Assembly (NCBI RefSeq): GCF_004332155.1
Contig: NZ_SJDV01000001.1
Location: 434,001-498,000 of the forward strand
Direction: 5' to 3'
From: Gramella sp. KN1008
Lineage (GTDB): Bacteria > Bacteroidota > Bacteroidia > Flavobacteriales > Flavobacteriaceae
DNA: 64,000 nt
The notes beneath the pieces are model-generated. The model searched no databases. It worked only from the letters and a program-made list of their open reading frames with translations, and was not told the DNA's origin. Made by a program: the position numbers and the translations under genes. Positions 60,718 through 64,000 of this stretch are shown here, in pieces. Numbering within the stretch: position 1 is the first letter of the stretch; every line of letters begins with the position of its first letter.

Positions 60718-63700
60718 ATGAACTCCATAGGAAAACCTGAACGTGAATCCCAAAACCGTATCATCCAGCTTTTTCAAAATGAGCTCAAATATCAGTATTT
60801 AGGTAACTGGCAGGAGGAAGAAAGAATCCTTCCAATAGAAGAAGGCCTTCTTCATAATTACCTGATTAGTAAGGGATATTCAGAAAATCTGGCTACTAAA
60901 GCAATTTCTAAATTACATATAGCAGCTTCAAATATTTCTCATGGATTATATGATGCGAACAAAGAAGTCTATAAACTGCTTCGCTATGGTGTCCCGGTTC
61001 GTGAAGAACTAGGGAAGCCTAAAGAAACAGTTTGGTTAATAGACTGGAAAAGACCGGGAGAAAATGACTTTGGGGTTGCCGAGGAAGTTGCCGTATTAGG
61101 TAAATATGATAAACGACCAGATGTGGTTATCTACGTGAATGGAATTGCTCTGGGCGTGATGGAGTTAAAAAGTAGCCGTAAAGGTCTGGAATTTGGCATA
61201 AGACAAAACCTGGATAATCAAAAGAATGAATTTATCCCGAAATTTTTTACGGCTATGCAGCTCGTATTAGCGGGCAATGACACCCAGGGACTTCGGTATG
61301 GCACCATTGAAACTTCAGAGAAGTATTATTTAAAATGGAAGGAAGAGTGCGAGAGAGAATTTGATTATTCTATTGACAGAGATCTTTTTCTGCTATTCCA
61401 AAAAGATCGTTTTCTGGAAATCATTCACGATTTTGTAGTCTTTGATAAAGGGGTTAAAAAGTTATGCCGTCCTAATCAGTTCTTTGGTATTAAAGCTGGA
61501 CAGGAGAAAATCGCAAAAAGGGAAGGCGGAATTTTCTGGCATACTCAGGGAAGTGGTAAAAGTTTAACCATGGTCTGGTTAACCAAATGGATCAGGGAAA
61601 ATATTGAGAACAGCCGTGTACTTATTATCACAGACCGTGAGGAACTGGACGACCAGATCGAAAAATTATTCTTCGGAGTTGATGAGAATATCTATCGCAC
61701 CCAAAGTGGAAAGGATCTTATTTCAACCTTGAATAGCTATTCACCATGGCTGGTTTGTAGCCTGGTACATAAATTTGGAAGAAATTCTGAAGAAGGTGAT
61801 TATGATTCCTACATCGAAGAAGTTAGAAAGAATCTCAGCAGTGATTTTAGTCCGAAGGGTGATATCTACGTTTTTGTAGATGAATGTCACAGAACACAGT
61901 CCGGGAAACTTCATGAGGCGATGAAAACCATCCTTCCGGACGCGTTGTTCTTTGGTTTTACGGGAACACCTCTATTGAAAAAGGATAAACAAAAAAGTAT
62001 TGAAGTTTTTGGACCCTATATTGGAGATCCATATAAATTTGATGAGGCGGTAGAAGATGGTGTAGTATTGGACCTTTTGTATGAAGCCCGTGATGTAGAA
62101 CAATTCATTACCGATCAACGAAGTATAGATGATTGGTTTGAGGCAGAAACCAAAGGCCTAACCGATGTAGCTAAAACTCAGCTAAAACAGCGTTGGGGAA
62201 CCATGCAAAAAGTCCTAGGCTCAAAGTCCAGACTCCAGAAAATCGTATTTGACATCATTAAGGATTTCAAAGTTAAACCCCGCTTATCCAGTGGTGAAGG
62301 AAATGCCATACTGGTTTCAGGAAGTATTTACCAAGCCTGTAAATATTATGAATTGTTCCAACAGGCCGGATTTAAAGAGTGTGCGATCATAACTTCCTAT
62401 GAACCACATCACAGCGACATTAAAGGCGAAGAGACCGGTGAAGGAATGACAGATAACCTTGAAAAATATGAGGTTTACACCAAAATGCTTAATGGAAAAT
62501 CTACAGAAGATTTTGAAGATGAAGTAACCACTAAGTTCAAGAACGAACCGGCTAAAATGAAACTTCTTATTGTAGTTGATAAACTTTTGACAGGTTTTGA
62601 TGCTCCATCGGCTACCTACCTTTATATCGATAAGAAAATGCAGGACCACGGATTATTCCAGGCTATCTGTAGGGTTAACAGAGTGGATACAGAGGATAAG
62701 GAATATGGATATATCATAGATTATAAAGATCTTTTTGAAAGCCTTCAGGATTCGATTTCAGATTATACTTCAGGTGCCTTTGATCAATATGATAAGGAGG
62801 ATGTAAAAGGCTTATTAAAGGATAGATATGAGGAAGGCAAGGACAGGCTGGATACTGCTCTAGAGAAAGTACGAGCTATTTGTGAACCGGTCCATCCTAA
62901 GGACGAGCCTTCCTTTATTCGTTACTTCTGTGGTAATCCTGAAAATAAGAATGATCTAAAAGAAACAGAGCAGAAGCGATTAAGTCTTTACAAAGCTACT
63001 GTAAGTTTGATCAGAGCATATGCAAACCTGGCAAATGAAATGCATAAAGCAGGTTATTCAGATGATGACGCAAAGAAAATCAGAGAAGAAGTAAAGTATT
63101 ATACCGATGTTCGGGACACCATCAAACTGGCTAGTGGTGAGCAGGTAGATTTTAAAAAATTTGAACCAGGAATGCGCCAGCTAATGGATATGTACCTGGA
63201 TGCCCATAGCAGTAAAAAGCTGTCAGATTTCGAAAACAGATCACTGGTGGAACTGATTGTAAAGTTGAGTGACCCAGAAGGAAAATACCAAACTAAAAAA
63301 AAGGAGGCAGTTGCTGAAACTATAGAAAATAATGTTCGAAAGGTAATAATTGAAGAATCTCAAACCAATCCGAAATACTATAATAAAATGTCTTTACTGC
63401 TCGATGAACTTATTCAGCAGCGGAAGGATGAGACATTATCCTATAAGGATTATTTGGAACAAATAAAGAAGCTGGCAGATGAACTAACCGGATCTGCAAA
63501 TAAAGAAAATTATCCAAGAACAATGACCTCTCCAGCAAAGAGGGCGCTTTACGATAATCTGGATGAAAACGAGACCCTGGCCTTGGCACTCGATAATGTA
63601 ATTAAAACGAGTAAGCTGGATGCTTGGAGGGACGGAGGTATCAGAGAACGTAAACTGAAATTAGCGGTCAATGAGCTGATTAAGGATGAAGATAAGACTG

Positions 63701-63741
63701 AAGAATTGATGGAAATTATTAAAGCTCAAAAGGAATATTAA
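60718..63741 (+). CDS. hsdR: Type I restriction enzyme subunit R (motor and nuclease)
   Basis: 1007 residues from the ATG at 60718 (MNSIGKPERES); an upstream TTG at 60697 overlaps mcrC and adds nothing conserved. N-terminal nuclease RPDVVIYVNG ... GVMELKSSRKG with D135, E149 and K151; Walker A QGSGKS at 277-282; DEAD-like DECH starting at D388; FGFTGTP; and motif VI QAICRVNRV. The C-terminal helical part contacts HsdM. It cuts DNA that is not methylated by HsdMS after ATP-driven translocation. It is separated from hsdM/hsdS by four genes, and its stop abuts the next frame. Confidence 0.95.
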   Translation: MNSIGKPERESQNRIIQLFQNELKYQYLGNWQEEERILPIEEGLLHNYLISKGYSENLATKAISKLHIAASNISHGLYDANKEVYKLLRYGVPVREELGKPKETVWLIDWKRPGENDFGVAEEVAVLGKYDKRPDVVIYVNGIALGVMELKSSRKGLEFGIRQNLDNQKNEFIPKFFTAMQLVLAGNDTQGLRYGTIETSEKYYLKWKEECEREFDYSIDRDLFLLFQKDRFLEIIHDFVVFDKGVKKLCRPNQFFGIKAGQEKIAKREGGIFWHTQGSGKSLTMVWLTKWIRENIENSRVLIITDREELDDQIEKLFFGVDENIYRTQSGKDLISTLNSYSPWLVCSLVHKFGRNSEEGDYDSYIEEVRKNLSSDFSPKGDIYVFVDECHRTQSGKLHEAMKTILPDALFFGFTGTPLLKKDKQKSIEVFGPYIGDPYKFDEAVEDGVVLDLLYEARDVEQFITDQRSIDDWFEAETKGLTDVAKTQLKQRWGTMQKVLGSKSRLQKIVFDIIKDFKVKPRLSSGEGNAILVSGSIYQACKYYELFQQAGFKECAIITSYEPHHSDIKGEETGEGMTDNLEKYEVYTKMLNGKSTEDFEDEVTTKFKNEPAKMKLLIVVDKLLTGFDAPSATYLYIDKKMQDHGLFQAICRVNRVDTEDKEYGYIIDYKDLFESLQDSISDYTSGAFDQYDKEDVKGLLKDRYEEGKDRLDTALEKVRAICEPVHPKDEPSFIRYFCGNPENKNDLKETEQKRLSLYKATVSLIRAYANLANEMHKAGYSDDDAKKIREEVKYYTDVRDTIKLASGEQVDFKKFEPGMRQLMDMYLDAHSSKKLSDFENRSLVELIVKLSDPEGKYQTKKKEAVAETIENNVRKVIIEESQTNPKYYNKMSLLLDELIQQRKDETLSYKDYLEQIKKLADELTGSANKENYPRTMTSPAKRALYDNLDENETLALALDNVIKTSKLDAWRDGGIRERKLKLAVNELIKDEDKTEELMEIIKAQKEY

Positions 63742-64000
63742 TTGGAGACTATAGAAATTGGGAACATCAAAATAGATGTTGTGAGGAAGGATATAAAAAA
63801 TATGCATTTGGCGGTTTACCCCCCAAATGGCAGAATTAGATTGTCCGCTCCAGACAGGACAGAGAAAGAGGTATTACGATTGTTTGCAATATCAAAACTG
63901 GGTTGGATCAAAAAGCAGGTTAAGAGTTTTGAAAAGCAGGCCAGAGAAACTCCCAGAGAATTTGTTTCGGGAGAAAGTCATTACTTTCAGGGTAAAAGAT
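63742..64000 (+). CDS. YgjP-like/DUF45 zinc metallopeptidase, 3' end missing
   Basis: An open frame begins with TTG directly after the hsdR stop and runs off the window: LETIEIGNIKIDVVRKDIKN ... LAVYPPNGRIRLSAP ... LRLFAISKLGWIKKQVKSFE ... FVSGESHYFQGKR. This is the N-terminus of the YgjP/DUF45 family, whose HExxH zinc site lies further on and is not in view. Members are frequent at the end of type I restriction operons; their job there is not known. The TTG start is an inference. Confidence 0.8.
   Translation, partial: METIEIGNIKIDVVRKDIKNMHLAVYPPNGRIRLSAPDRTEKEVLRLFAISKLGWIKKQVKSFEKQARETPREFVSGESHYFQGKR

Overview
The window looks like chromosome from a Flavobacteriaceae bacterium (phylum Bacteroidota), probably a marine genus near Gramella/Christiangramia or Salegentibacter; the genus is a guess. 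Supporting signs are a giant HYR-repeat surface protein paired with a PorP/SprF-type protein (type IX secretion and gliding), DUF6090 and DUF4331 proteins, a reg_prop/Y_Y_Y hybrid histidine kinase, a HPPK-deoxynucleoside kinase fusion, weak ribosome binding sites, TTG starts, and promoters of the Bacteroidota type (TTTG - about 19 bp - TAnnTTTG). About 42 protein genes, two intact tRNAs and several relics can be supported.

Layout. 1-8.7 kb: 3' part of a huge secreted adhesin-like gene, translationally coupled to a porP/sprF-like gene. 8.8-16.2 kb: housekeeping and conserved genes (GH3-like enzyme, DUF2797, AsmA-like, queuosine-precursor transporter, HPPK-dNK fusion). 16.5-23.7 kb: a signalling operon of a hybrid histidine kinase, a CheY-like receiver, a GAF-class III nucleotide cyclase and a protein that I read as a Pycsar-type (PycTM/DUF5706) membrane effector. 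23.7-38.2 kb: TrmH-family methyltransferase, small secreted NTF2-like and Dabb-like proteins, a tricorn-like S41 protease, a broken GIY-YIG gene flanked by palindromes, a DUF6090 gene with two relics, a TPR lipoprotein, a CPBP protease and mutS. 38.2-39.3 kb: tRNA-Gly and tRNA-Leu, each next to a broken partial copy carrying a palindrome. 39.3-46.2 kb: a GH2 glycosidase, then a DUF4331/TPR/small outer-membrane-protein cluster facing an ECF sigma/anti-sigma pair. 46.2-50.5 kb: a repeat field made of 134-bp palindromes and other repeats, interrupted by one DJ-1/PfpI gene. 50.5-64 kb: a saccharopine-dehydrogenase-like gene, two small unknown genes, and a defence operon in the order hsdM-hsdS-(TM protein)-(nuclease-like)-mcrB-mcrC-hsdR-(YgjP-like metallopeptidase, cut by the window end).

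How the genes work together. The strongest candidate for an under-described system is the 16.5-23.7 kb cluster. The kinase and receiver genes overlap the next gene by 8 and 4 bp, so the phosphorelay and the cyclase are made together. The cyclase keeps its metal and transition-state residues but has Gln and Ala at the two positions that normally select a purine base, and the next gene encodes the Pycsar-effector-like membrane protein. This fits an environmentally controlled cyclic-nucleotide pathway that ends in a membrane effector. The second candidate is the tightly packed type I restriction plus McrBC operon with two unassigned passenger genes. The third is the structured repeat family at 38.4 and 46.8-50.3 kb, whose stems are kept by compensating base changes between copies. 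No CRISPR array, transposase, integrase, rRNA or replication origin was seen.
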